From contig NW_026944383.1 in the NCBI RefSeq assembly GCF_033439725.1, positions 7,936,001 to 8,000,000 of the forward strand: DNA of 64,000 nucleotides. Direction: 5' to 3'. The notes beneath the pieces were generated by a model, which worked only from the letters and a program-made list of their open reading frames with translations, was not told the DNA's origin and ran no database searches. Each line of letters starts with the position of its first letter. Position 1 is the stretch's first letter. This DNA is from Neurospora tetraspora. Lineage: Eukaryota > Ascomycota > Sordariomycetes > Sordariales > Sordariaceae. Positions 21,401 through 32,398 of the stretch are shown one piece after another. The translations under genes and the position numbers were made by a program.

Positions 21401-24321
21401 TCTCCTTCCCTGACGACATTGCGGATGAGGAAGCGTTTACCGTTAGTCGCTCGAACACGGCGATTGGAGGTGGTGGTGACACGAAGCATGGGGAAGGTCC
21501 GGCAGGCAGTCACGCGACATCGGATCAAACTCATCAACATCAACAAACTCCCAGCGCGCCCATGTCCACTATTTCAGACTACGCACACTCCTACAACAGC
21601 CTACCGACGTTGCAGGAGGAAGATTGGACGACGGATGAAGACAGGAACCGGAACGACAAGGACGGCGCTATCTCTGGTCTTTTCAGATACGGGACTCCCA
21701 TCATGGATCCCAACCGTGATAGTGGCTTCACCTTGGGGGCCAGGGGCTCGCCGCAGATGCCACGGTACGCGGTCTTCAACGAGCAGTATCATCAGCAGCA
21801 ACAAGAGCGACATGCCCAGATCAAGGAGGAGGATCTGCGAGAGAGAGGGGTTGATCTACGGGATTTTGCCAATAGCCCGTCTGCCGGCAGTGATCGGACC
21901 GAGACTGGACCTTCGTCTCCTCTGAGAACTGCTGAGACTCCCAGGGTGCAGGAATCAGCGCCTGAGATTCTTGAGGTCAACATGGAGGTCGTCAAGGAGC
22001 AGCAAGAAACACCGCAAGACAAAGCTGAGCAACACATACCCAAAACCTTGCCAGGCCTTGGAGTCGCCATGAGGCCAAGAGGCGCTTTCCGGAGCGTCTC
22101 CGACATCAGCCAGCAGTTGCAATCAGCACTTTCAGGCCAATCACCATCACCGGTTGCCCGGCCAATCCCATCCAACACTGGTGTCGCACGACTGCGCTCT
22201 CCCGAGCCGCTGAGTGCCAGCAACAACCTCAACTTGCGGCCTGATAGTCCAGGCAGCAGCATCAGCAGCCGGTCTCACACAAGCACTCCCCCACTCAGAC
22301 GGACGGACAAGCGGGCCACTGGCAACCTGCGCTCCCTCTCCTTTGGCAGCCAACAGGATCCCGCCGCCAAGTCATTCCTTGGATCACTTGCAGAAGAGGG
22401 AGAGCCCGATCGAACTCCCTCGCGTGGACAACACAGTGACACCACCACCACCACCCGATCGGGATCGACGCCGGCGGCTGCCCCCCACCCAAACCAGGCC
22501 CCAGCCACCCCTAGTCCTCCCCGGCCCAACACTAGCAGGGCCACCAGCGCTAACGGTGCCGCTGCCCTGGCATTGGGCACTACCACCAAATCCAGCCCTG
22601 TCGCTGGTGACGACAACAACAACCTCGACAAAGACAAGCACAAACAAGCTGTGACAACGCCCCGGGCTCTTTTTGTCGCATCTGCTACGCCCGTCGCCAA
22701 TGAAGGCCGCACCCGATCTAAGGGGTCAATGGATGTGCCCGACGTTTATGTATGTTTCCCCCCAAAACAAAACTGTGTGAAAAGCACGCTGACACTATTG
22801 CTCCAACAGGATGGCTTAGGCGAAGGTCGCCTGGGCTCCCCGCGATCGCCCGCCCGCCCGCCCAGCTTGCGCAAACGACACAGTGTCCAGCTTAATGCGG
22901 AGCTCAATGATCTGGAAGCCAAATTTGCCCAGTTGTTGGCCGAGAATGCCGCGCTGCAAAAAGCCAAAAATGACGCCGAAGCCGAACTTTCCCAGCGCAA
23001 TGCCGACCTGAGCAGCATCCTTGCCGACCGCGATGTCGAGATCGAGAACCTCCAGCGCGAAATCCGAGAAACCCAAGAAACATGCGACCGACTCGAGGAA
23101 ACATACGAGGGCCTGAAGAGTTCGACCTCCGCCATCGCTGTTAAGCACAACGAGACGGTGCGCGCACTCGAAGAACAAGTCAAGAAAGCATCCGAGGAAC
23201 TGGCAGCCGCTCAAGGCGGACACGAACAATATACCAAGGCCATTGCAGAGAAGGATGCCCAGATCGCCCATCTCCGTGCCCAATTGGACGCTCAAACCGC
23301 TCAAATCCGCGAGCTGCAGGAGCAAATCGAGAACCAACAGATTGCTCGGTCACCGGAACCCTCCGGAGCAGACGACTTCCTCGACCTCCACGACGTCGAC
23401 TACTTCGACCAGCGCCTCTCCCAGCTCTGCGCCCACGTCCAGCAATGGGTCCTCCGCTTCTCCAAGTTCAGCGACATGCGCCACTGCCGACTGACCTCGG
23501 AAATCAACGACGAGAAGCTAATCGACCGGCTCGACAACGCCGTCCTCGACGGCTCCGACGTCGACGTCTACCTGGCCGACCGCGTCCGCCGCCGTGACGT
23601 CTTCATGTCCATGACCATGACCATGATTTACGAATTCGTCTTCACCCGCTTTTTGTTTGGAATGGACCGCGACCAGCGCCAGCGCCTCAAGTACCTCGAG
23701 AAACAACTATCGGAGACCGGGCCCGTGCATGCCGTCCGCCAATGGCGCGCCGTCACCTTGACGCTGCTCAGCCAAAGACGCAACTACAAATCCCAGCGTG
23801 ACCGCGACACGGAAGCCGTCGTCCAAGCTATCCTCGACGCCCTGGATAAGATCCTCCCCCCGCCGTCAGACAAGGAAAAAACTATCCTCGACCAACTGCG
23901 TCGCGTCGTGAAGGAGGCCGTGACCTTATCCATCCAGATGCGCTGTCAGCGCGCAGAGTATATCATGCTCCCGCCGCTGCAGCCGGAGTACGATGAGAGC
24001 GGGGAGCTGGTGGAGACTGTGAGCTTTAATGCCGCGCTGATGAATGAAAGGTCAGGCGATGCCGGGGTGCCCAGTCCAGAAGAGCTGGAGAGGCAGAGGG
24101 CTACGGTTCGAGTGGTGCTTTTTCCGTTGGTGATTAGGAAGGGGGATGATTGGGGGAGGGGAGATGATGAGGTTGTTGTTTGTCCGGCGCAGGTGTTGGT
24201 GCAGAGACCGAGGAAGCAGAGGAGTGGAAGGGTTGTTAGTGCGGGCAAGGCGCCGGTGCCGGTGCCGCAGGGGATGAGGGGGGATGATCAGATGATGGGG
24301 GGTATGGGGTCGCAGGTTTGA
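6471..24321 (+). CDS. lah-2: Leashin LAH-2, giant repeat protein (about 5,800 aa)
   Basis: The start is ATG 6471 (MSDPFTTDGG) after an ACAACAAC leader. Model: exon 1 6471-7391; intron 7392-7521 (GTAGGC, GCTGAC branch); exon 2 from 7522 in another frame to about 10041; an unresolved junction; exon 3 to 10937; intron 10938-11022; exon 4 11023-20785 (9.8 kb); intron 20786-20848; exon 5 20849-22749; intron 22750-22809; exon 6 to TGA 24319. In order: K-rich acidic N terminus; exon 2 with RAMTGM motifs; dozens of PEEVELPASP repeats; nine LQHLHSRQIIPP repeats; Ala/Gly hydrophobic segments; a coiled coil (about 22870-23340); and a conserved-looking globular C-terminal domain (about 23350-24230) including a YFDQRLSQLCAHVQQWVLRF stretch. 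This is the organisation of fungal leashin/'involucrin repeat' proteins; Neurospora LAH-2 sits at hyphal tips and septal pore rims (established knowledge). The open issue is how exon 2 rejoins exon 3. If the junction at 6058/6444 is spliced, this is one gene with lah-1. Confidence 0.8.
10140..20670 (+). repeat. Protein-level tandem repeat, PEEVELPASP type
   Basis: Dozens of copies of a decapeptide-like unit [KVP]PE[ED][VI]ELP[AS]SP, at spacings of about 15-40 residues, run through exons 3 and 4 of lah-2. They are densest at 14040-16800 and 19500-20220. Copies differ freely in codons (gaa/gag, ctt/ctc/ctg, tcg/tca/tct). The unit is acidic, proline-rich and carries a regular SP dipeptide, a candidate site for proline-directed kinases (inference). 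Confidence 0.85.
14107..19215 (+). repeat. Second repeat family in LAH-2, D-x-x-[EQ]LQxLHSxQIIPPHxQR
   Basis: Nine copies start near 14107, 14233, 14500, 14692, 15025, 15157, 15376, 18940 and 19147. Core consensus: LQ-x-LHS-x-QI[IL]PP-x-[IL]QR followed by [AS]SP. Unlike the P/E repeat it contains conserved His, Gln and Arg and could fold or bind a partner. It is interleaved with the ELPASP repeats rather than forming its own block. Confidence 0.8.
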
Positions 24322-26974
24322 GTGGCCTGTGGATGATATTTGAGAAAAGGAATTTGGACATTGGATTGATGGATGGATTGGAGGAGGGACAGAAACATGG
24401 AAGGAAATAAATAAAGGAAAAGAAGAAGAATGGAGGAGTGGAGGAATGGAGGAATGGAAGGAAGGAAAAGGTGACGAACGAGATGACCTAAAAAGATCTT
24501 CTTGGTACTAATTTCTTGTCTTGTCGTTGTTGTTTATCTAGTCTGTTGGTCCTGTTTTGTTGTCCTTGTTGGCTTGTTGGCTTCAGTTAGTTAGTTGGTC
24601 GTTGGAGTTGGCGGGCGCAAATCTGGCTTTGCTTGTCTTGAGTTTATGATATCTTTATGTTGTTTGTTGTCTCAGTTTCGAATTTGATATTGGTTTCCTC
24701 GCAAGATACCTAAACTTATGAAGTCGAATGAACTGTTTTGCCTTTCCACCACTACATGTCGATTGTCCTTCACGTGAAGCTATTACAAGTAAGTGATGAT
24801 GTGATAATGTTGTTATCAAGCTATGACCCTCACCCACAGCTACCTATGTAGTAGAGGTAGATATGGGGATCGATGAGACAAGTGCTTTACCGAGATACCT
24901 CGAGCATTACAAACAAAGCCCAATCTACATCTGTTTCATCCGCTTTGACACTGAAAACTCGTTGCTGTCACAGATATATACATACCCCCCGGCCTTTTTT
25001 GTTTAAATTTTGTCAATTTGGAGTTGCATTCGCAGGGAAAACGAACGACCCATGGACGATAAAGCCAAATTTATAAAAAAAAAAAAAAGAAGAGACCCCC
25101 CGAAAGAAAGAAAGAAAAAAGAAAAAAAGCCGTTGAACGAATTGGGTCTTTCTGGATTCCCGATATAACCACTTAGACTTAGACCGCTGTAGTGTACCGA
25201 AGCCGGACCACCTCAAGTTAGGCTCGGACCCGGCCCGGCCGTCTTAGTGGAGCTCCGGGTAAGGTAGGTACTGTGCCGCGTTCTCCACTTTTCCCGGGCT
25301 ACGACCGGATCATTACCGCCATCACCGCCGGGCAAGTGAGTGCCGATGACTTGACCCGTAAGCAGGAATTGGCACCAAGTCTAATGGAAGATGCGGTGAT
25401 CGTTGCTATTTGCCAGTCGTACAGTTTCCATCCTTCTGTCAAGCCTGTTTTATTCAGTTGAATGTTTGTGTGTCATTCCCGTCACATGGTCTTATCGAGT
25501 TGATCGTCCTTAGGTTTGATAGATCAACGAGATACAAAAAACCTTTGCCTCTTGGACCCTTGGTATCTAGGATATCAGATAGTGGCACATTTGAAAGATT
25601 TCGGGAGATCAACGAGATAAAGGCAAAAGGCCGTCAGTCGCATACGTAAGGATGACAATCTCGACAGGCACAATGCTTGTGTGAGTTGTGGTTGTTTGGT
25701 GGTAGTTTGCTCGCTTGGTAACCACCCACCACTACACTATCCAGGAAGCGCATTTCCAGTCCGGGGAAGCCGTGGACCCTCCGCCGCACAATGTCGGCCC
25801 AAGCGGCGTCGTCCGTCACCGGAGTTTACTCGGCTAGCCCCGGCCCCGCCCGGCTCGCGGTAGGGTCAGTGGACACTTCCATCTTCGATGTTGGTCACAA
25901 CATCACCTCTCGATTCCTGCACGCTTGCCATTTGCTATGACGACTTCATCTCATATCAAGATTAAAGAACGAAGTTTCCAGATGGTCAGGGAGTCAGGGT
26001 CTGTCGCACACTCAGACATCAACTCACCGGTGCCCAGTCGGCGTGCCCAGGAATCTCTTTCGTTGGACGAGCACATCATCCGCTGAATGGTGTCATCTTC
26101 CTCTTGGCTCGCCTGCTCCCGTGTTCAGGTTCTCCGCCCTGCTTGGCTGCTGTCGAAAAGCTCTTGGGTTGGGGGTTGTTTCTCGTCCCATGTCCCAGCA
26201 AGATTTGGAGTTGCCTGCCGAGCGAGACTCGCTAAAGTTTTTCTTTCCGACGGGATGACCTGGGAGGCTGAATGTGATGTCAACGCCGAGAAAGGCGAGA
26301 CCCTTGAAATTTCTTTAGCAAGCGAAGGAAGAATGAAGAAAAAAACCTTTCAGGCCCTTGTGATGGAATTTTTTCAGCAGGCTAAGAAGACCTGGATCCT
26401 TGTTGTGCTGTGGTCGGAGGTGGTTGTTTCCATGTCACAGCACGTTTTTTGATCATGCGGTGCCCTGAGGTTCAGTGCAGTGCCTGCCCCGCTCGGCCTG
26501 TCCGCTTGCTGGGCTGAATTAAAAAGGTTTTTGCCCACTCTGACCACCCCAGTGCACCCCTCCCCAGTCCCCGCCATCCATCTGAGTGACAAGAAACCGA
26601 AAACGACGATCCAACAGTCTTGAGTCTCAACAAAACAGGACAAAGAAAAGTCACTCGAATATAAGGCTCAACTTATTCCCAGAGTTGGGGCTTCTTCAAT
26701 CACATCCATTCTCCCCATCTGCGACATCCCGAGTCATAACGACATCAGCCACACTTGCGCATACACCTCCAACTTTCTCCAATCGTCAACTCCCTCGTGA
26801 CGATCTTAACTACATAAATACAACAGCCCGTCTGGCCCCCAAGGTTCTTCCACGTCAGAGACGGTGCATAAGGCGCGATCGTCCCGTGTGTCGTCAAAAC
26901 TTTGACCAAACCACTCAACTTTGGCAATTTCATACCACAAACAACAAACAACCTCACACAATCGAACGAACACA
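24322..26974 (+). other. Intergenic, lah-2 3' end to DUF3602 gene; no gene seen
   Basis: The stretch holds the lah-2 3' untranslated region (A/G-rich, with an AATAAATAAA at about 24406) and the upstream region of the next gene. Poly-A/purine tracts lie at 25071-25130. The open frames are short, without introns in phase or recognisable domains. No RNA gene was recognised. Confidence 0.6.
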
Positions 26975-27679
26975 ATGACAGCCCACTTCCAATCATCAGG
27001 CCGCGGCGGCGCCGGCAACATCGTCGACAGCTCCAAGTCCCCCCGTCTCCAGCCCGAAGACCTGCAAACACCCACCCTCAAGACGGCCATGGTGACGACC
27101 GGCCGCGGTGGCAACGGTAACATGGCAAAGAACTTGGATCCCGTCGAGACGAGGAAGAGGCAAGATGTTGAGCCGTACGTATACCTTTTCTTCCTTTTCC
27201 TCCCATCCCTTCCCTCCACTTCCACCCACCACAACCAGTACTAACTCTCTCACCACAGTGTCGTCCGCCGCGACTCCTTCGGCGCCACCCACATCGGCCG
27301 CGGCGGCACCGGCAACGTATTCACCGCCGAAGACGCGCAAGCCGCCCGCGAAGCCCAAAAGGCCGGCCACTCCGTCGCCACCGACAAGGAAGACGAAAAC
27401 CACCTGCACCTGCACAACCTGCTGCACCCGTCGAGAACACATAATGGCCATAGTGGTGGAAGTCACAAGGAGAATAAGGAGAGGAGAGCGCCGAGCGCCG
27501 AGCGCGAGAGACATGGCCATGGCCATAAGAAGAATGAGAAGAGCGAGTCGGACCTGGGGTGGGCGGAGAAGGGGAGGAATTTCCTGTTTGGGAAGAAGGA
27601 GAGGTCTGAGAAGAAGGAGGAGAAGGCGGAAAAGAGGGAGGGAAGTGCGGGGAGGAAGAGTGGGAATAGCTCGTCGTAG
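26975..27679 (+). CDS. DUF3602 family protein (GRGGxGN repeats), 206 aa
   Basis: The spliced model is 26975-27174 joined to 27259-27679. The intron 27175-27258 has donor GTACGT, branch TACTAAC and acceptor CCACAG. The protein has three copies of the signature GRGGxGN[IMV] at about residues 9, 43 and 80 (GRGGAGNI, GRGGNGNM, GRGGTGNV), each in an otherwise polar, disordered context. A His/Lys/Glu-rich basic tail follows, with a WAEKGRNFLFGKK element near the end. This repeat defines the fungal DUF3602 family; yeast Par32 is a distant member that shuttles between cytosol and plasma-membrane ammonium transporters in TOR signalling (established for Par32; extension here is inference). The ATG is the first after an A/C-rich leader. 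No membrane segment or signal peptide is seen. Confidence 0.8.
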
Positions 27680-28798
27680 GGGGGTGGACTTGGCTTGGTC
27701 TGGGTTTTGGTGCGGTTGAGTTGAGGGGGGGTGTACTGAGGGGGGCGCGGCCGAGCTAGGGTGGTGACGGTATCAGGCTGGACGGCGGGCTGAGCCGATG
27801 ACCGGCTACCTTACCATTACGACGCCCCGCGACCCCCTTTCTAACCTCCTCTCCGATCTGCCGACATCTACCGACGTCTGCTTGTTCACGGAAAAGTGGG
27901 ATTTCTTTGTTTCATCACATTGTTCATACCCAGGGGTTTTGGCGTTAAGAGGATACGGGCTTAATTGGATTATAATGGCTTGGGTATGTCAGGAATGCCG
28001 CGCCACATGGCAAATGGGTTTCCTTTTTAAACATTAGGATTTTGGATGGAACGGTTTATGACGGATGTGCTGAACGCAGCATAGCAAAGGACAAAAGGAA
28101 GCCTTGACATTGAAACAGGCAAGGGAAGAGAAGGGTTTTCAAAAGTTACCATGGGTTTATCTCTACTTTATTTTGCCCACTGGGCTTTTATGATTTCAAA
28201 GCTACGACTTTTTGGGTTGATGGTTTGTCGACTGAACCTCACTTTCTTTTCCCCGGTTCCTTGATTTGACTGATGACTCATTTTGTGTGAGATTTTGTTT
28301 CATGTTGAAGACCTTTTTCTCTACGTCGGAGGAAGAGAGACAATACACCTGCCTATAACCGCATGGTATCCGATCAATAGTCGACGTTGTTGATGCAACC
28401 CTTCTGAGTCTTCGTTGCTGTGATCTGATAGGCCCATTTGTGTGACTGTTTGAAGGAGCTTGATATAACTTCTCGACAACATCGTGCGTATAAATTTGAC
28501 GCGTCACTTTCTTTGTCCACTCATTTTCACGAAGGATTGTACGACAAGAAAACTTCATTCTCCCGCTCGTTAGTCGGAAGCCCATCCGCTACACAACATC
28601 AGTTTTCCCCGTCTCGGAGATATCCGTTGTTTGGAAATTTTCGAAAAAAAGAAAAACACCACCGACGTCACGAAAATATCTCTTTTACTACAACTCTTCT
28701 CACATCCACCACCACCATCACCACCACGGCCACGACCACCAACATAACTGACCACCTACCATCTACCGTCGCAACCAAAAAAAAAAAAGAAAATCAAC
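27680..28798 (+). other. Intergenic, DUF3602 gene to GNAT gene; no gene seen
   Basis: It contains the 3' untranslated region of the DUF3602 gene and the leader of the acetyltransferase gene. The last 150 bp before ATG 28799 are rich in CAC/ACC triplets and end in an A-rich tract (12 A with one G). No supported open frame. Confidence 0.6.
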
Positions 28799-30226
28799 AT
28801 GGAATCCTCCGAACTCCACCTCCTCGACACCCCCCTCCCCTCCTCCTCCCTCCTCGCCCTTCTGTCTCAACACCTCCCTCACTCCCTCCCCGTCCTCCGC
28901 CGTCTCCAGTATGCCGCCAACTTTCCCTCCAACGGCCTAGGCACGACTCCCTACTCTCATGTCCTGTTTGCTTCCAAGCATTCGGTTGAGGAGTGTCTGG
29001 GTCTCAACACAGCCACGGCCACGGCCACTCAAGACCAGCACAATGGGTTCAAGGCGGAGGAGGAACACAAACATTTTGCGGCGGCATTCGTGGATCTGAG
29101 CAGGTTCCCCGAAACCCAAGTGTGGGTTTACAGTACCCTGGAGGATTATGCGGTTATTGATCCAACAGGTGCATCTGCATCTTCCGCGGAGGTATTCGGC
29201 TCGCAGTCGCATAGCTTACCAGAGGAGGAAGCGAGGGAGTGTGATGAGCTTTTGCTTACCATCCTGCGGCGGATGCGAACCATCGCTCAACAAATGCCCG
29301 TCGAGCTCGACCCCTCTATTACCTCGCACCAACGTCAAGAAAATTGGCGTGAGGCAAGGGAGTATCTCTGCATGGACCCCTCACAACAAAACAAAGGCTC
29401 AGGCTCAGGACCAAAGATAATGATCGGTTCCCTAGCCGAAATCCACCGCCACCGCTTATTCCTAGACATAGACAAGAAGCACGGGTACAATGTCAAAATG
29501 CACAAGACGGCGAATATTCCCGACGATATAGAGTGGGAGGTATGTCAGAAGTGGTTATTCCGCACTGAGGCTTTGGTGGCTGCTGGGGAAGAAGCCTTGG
29601 AGAAGACGATGAAGGAGGAAGGGTTGGTGTGGGATTGTGTGAGAAACCAAAAAGATGTGAGGTTGGTACAGAGCCGGACGAGTATCAAGAGGCAGGAGGA
29701 TACGCTTTTGGGACTTCCCAGCGTGGCTATTCGCAAGAGTACGTCTATTGGGGGAGAGGGAGATGAGATTTTGGGGGAGATGGTGGCGTGGGGGTTCATG
29801 GCGCTTGATGGGACGTTGATGACGCTGCATGTTGAGGTTTGTTTTTTTCTTTTCCCTTTCCACCAACCGCTTCTACTTCCACTGCGAAAAAAAAAAAAAA
29901 AAAGAGAGAGAGAGAGAGAGGGCGAGGCCGTGAAGGCTGACAAGAGACAAAAACAGGAACAATACCGTGGAAAGGGACTGGCAAAGGCGGTGGCTTGTAA
30001 AGTCATGAGGGATCATATCAAGGATTATGGAAATGACGGGTTGGGAGCGGCGGATGTGTTTGTGCAGAACTTTAGGAGTCAGGGGGTTTGTAGGAGTATT
30101 GGAGGGAGGGTTGGGTGGTTGTTGTCTTGGTGAGTTCTCCCGTTCGTTATCTCGGGGCCTGGGAGTTAAGCTAACAAAAAACATAGGGCTGTTGTTGATC
30201 TCTCGACTGTTGGGGATGCCTTGTAG
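28799..30226 (+). CDS. GNAT-family (FR47-like) N-acetyltransferase, 416 aa
   Basis: Exons are 28799-29836, 29957-30129 and 30187-30226. Intron 1 (120 nt) has donor GTTTGT, branch GCTGAC and acceptor AAACAG; intron 2 (57 nt) has donor GTGAGT, branch GCTAAC and acceptor CATAG. The GNAT signature is at the exon 1/2 junction: a beta-strand AWGFMALDGTLMTLHVE, then QYRGKGLAKAVACKVM (acetyl-CoA motif A, R-G-K-G at residues 350-353). The long N-terminal half resembles the fungal group related to glycine N-acyltransferase/FR47-like proteins; the substrate is unknown. Without intron 2 splicing a TGA follows directly, costing only the last 12 residues. The gene converges on hem12, whose stop lies 145 bp away. 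Confidence 0.82.
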
Positions 30227-30370
30227 GCGGTTGGAGTACAATGTTTTTGGAAGACTTGATTGAGAAGGGGGGGGGGTTGGGGTGGTTTAGACACTTGATT
30301 GAGACGCATATACAAGATTTCTAGATTTCATACACCAACACCGTTTTATTTTGTACACACAACAAGGCAA

Positions 30371-31694
30371 TTAAGCCTTAGCCTTAGTCAACCGATGAAT
30401 CTCCTCAAAGAAGAACTTGAGATCATCCGGGTTAACAAACGGCGTAATGCCATGGCCCAAGTTAACAATCCAGCCCTTGTGTCTGCCATGCCAATCAAAG
30501 CCCTGCACCATCTCCTCGACGACCTTGGTGATGGCCTCATGGGATCCGTAGAGGACACCAGGGTCGGCGTTACCCTGAATGACCATGGGCCTGTCGCCGA
30601 CAATCTTGACGGCCTCGGCGGGGTCGTGCAGCCAGTCCAGACCAACCACGTTGTAGCCCATGTCGCAGGCGGCGTCGAGGGCGTACCACGCGCCCTTGGG
30701 GAAGACGACCATGGGGACGGGCTCGAGACCCATCTCCTTGAGGCGGAGCGGCAGGTGTTTGGCGATGTAGGTCAGGTAGGGCTGGGAGAAGGTCTTGAAG
30801 GAGGAGGGGGAGAGCTCGCCGGCCCAGGAGTCGAAGACTTGGACGATCTGGATGTTGTTAGTACTGAATAGCCAAGGTGATGATATACCTAGACAAGAGG
30901 GGGACATACCTGAGCGCCGGCCTTAACCTGCAGAGCCAAATACTCCACGCACAGCTCCGAGATCTTCTGCAACAACGCCTTGGTCTCCTCAGGATACTTG
31001 TAAATCCACGTCTTGACCTCCTTGAACAGCTTCGTACCGCCGCCCTCCACCATATAGCACAGCAGAGTCCACGGGGCACCGGTGAATCCGAACAAGGGGA
31101 CACGGCCATCGAGCTTCTTGCGGGTGAGGGTGATGGCCTTGTAGACGTAGTCCAGCTCCTTGGAGACGTCGACGTGGCGCTTCATCAGCTCGGCGTACTG
31201 GCCGTCGCTGGGCGAGCGCAGAGGGTCGGGGAAGTGCGGGCCCTTCTTGTCGACCATCTCGACCGTCATGCCCATCGCCTGCGGGATCACCAGGATGTCG
31301 GAGAAGATGATGGCCGCGTCGATCAGGCCGGCGTAGCGCTCGATGGGCTGGAGCGTCAGGGTCGACGCGATCTCGGGGTCGCGGCAGACTTCAAAGAAGT
31401 CACGCCCGCCTTTGGCTTCATGGTACTCGGGGAGGTAGCGGCCGGCTGGGTGAGTAGATTGTTAGAGGTTGAGTTCGAAGATGTGAGAAGTGAGTGAAGT
31501 GAGGTGAAGGATGTGTAGTAAAGTGACTTCTCACCCTGGCGCATCACCCAGATAGGGGGACGCTCAACGGTCTCGCCTGTGAGAAAATGTGTGTTAGTGA
31601 GATTGCATGTGAATTTTTCTTCAAAAGTTTTCAACTCACCCCGGGCGGCCCTGAGCAACAAGTCATTCTTGAGAGTCGGAAACTGGTGATCCAT
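30371..31694 (-). CDS. hem12: Uroporphyrinogen decarboxylase, 369 aa
   Basis: It decarboxylates the four acetate side chains of uroporphyrinogen III to give coproporphyrinogen III in haem synthesis, in the cytosol. Minus-strand exons: 31694-31640, 31576-31535, 31445-30910, 30847-30371; all junctions have GTGAGx/GTATGT donors and CAG acceptors, and the last intron has branch TACTAAC. Family motifs are complete: RAARGE near the N terminus, MRQAGRYLPE (Arg31 and Arg35, split by an intron), FSDIL with Asp82, [15 protein letters not shown] with Tyr163, and NLGHG with His343. These are the substrate-pocket residues known from the human enzyme. Length is as usual for the family. I chose the start at [11 protein letters not shown]; the frame stays open upstream to another ATG at 31781, which would add 29 residues. 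Confidence 0.95.
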
Positions 31695-32398
31695 TTTGGC
31701 TTTGTTTGTTGACTTGTTGTGTAGATACCAGGCAACCAAGGCAGTGGACAGGGACAAGAGACAGAGAGAAGCCCCGGCCATGTTTCAATGTACTTGTGAT
31801 ATCAGACAGAACTGGAAGTTGAAGCTCGGCCGAATTTCAGTGGGGTTCTTTTGGCGGTTTGCGGGGTCCGATCTGCTGCCAATTGCACCCCTGGTAGAAT
31901 CGAGCTTCCACTACTGGAAGTCCTTCCCCCGCTTTCTCCATTTACTGGCCTATGACTTTAGGATAAATTGTAGGCCAGTGCAAGCCACAGCTGCCCCTGT
32001 GTACTCCAAAGTTCAGACGAATGCAGGTACCATCAGCCACAGACAGAGGGACAGCACAGCTCCCGCTACAGCTTCGTGTCTGGGCCTGCCCGAAATGTCA
32101 AACTAAAAAGTTGATATCCACTATTCCCCCTCACGAATGCGAACACTCTCTAGAAACCAAGCTGTTCTCTGGTCTCGCCATGTTCTTCTCAACACCAATT
32201 CCCGTCTCTCTGTCATGATATCTCTTTAATTGCTATACACAACATTTCCACATCAACAAGCACGTCCCCCCTCCGATGGATCTCACCAGGCTGGGATCCC
32301 CCAACCATCGCCCCCTCCGCCGCCCGTGAACGCGAGTCAAGCTCCCCGTCGAGTCTCCTCCTCCTCCTCCGCTCCGAGTCCACTCCCACTCTCTCCAT
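31695..32398. promoter_or_regulatory. Divergent upstream region between hem12 and the 32399 gene
   Basis: About 700 bp separate the two divergent starts, so the promoters are shared or back to back. A short reading frame on the plus strand (32276-32329) lies 70 bp before the 32399 start. No specific protein-binding site could be assigned. Confidence 0.45.
32276..32329 (+). other. Possible upstream ORF (17 codons) before the 32399 gene
   Basis: ATG at 32276 opens a 17-codon frame (MDLTRLGSPNHRPLRRP) ending in TGA at 32327, in the same frame as the long downstream ORF. It could act as a translational brake, or its TGA could lie in a short unrecognised intron that would extend the N terminus. 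No good splice pair was found. Confidence 0.3.
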
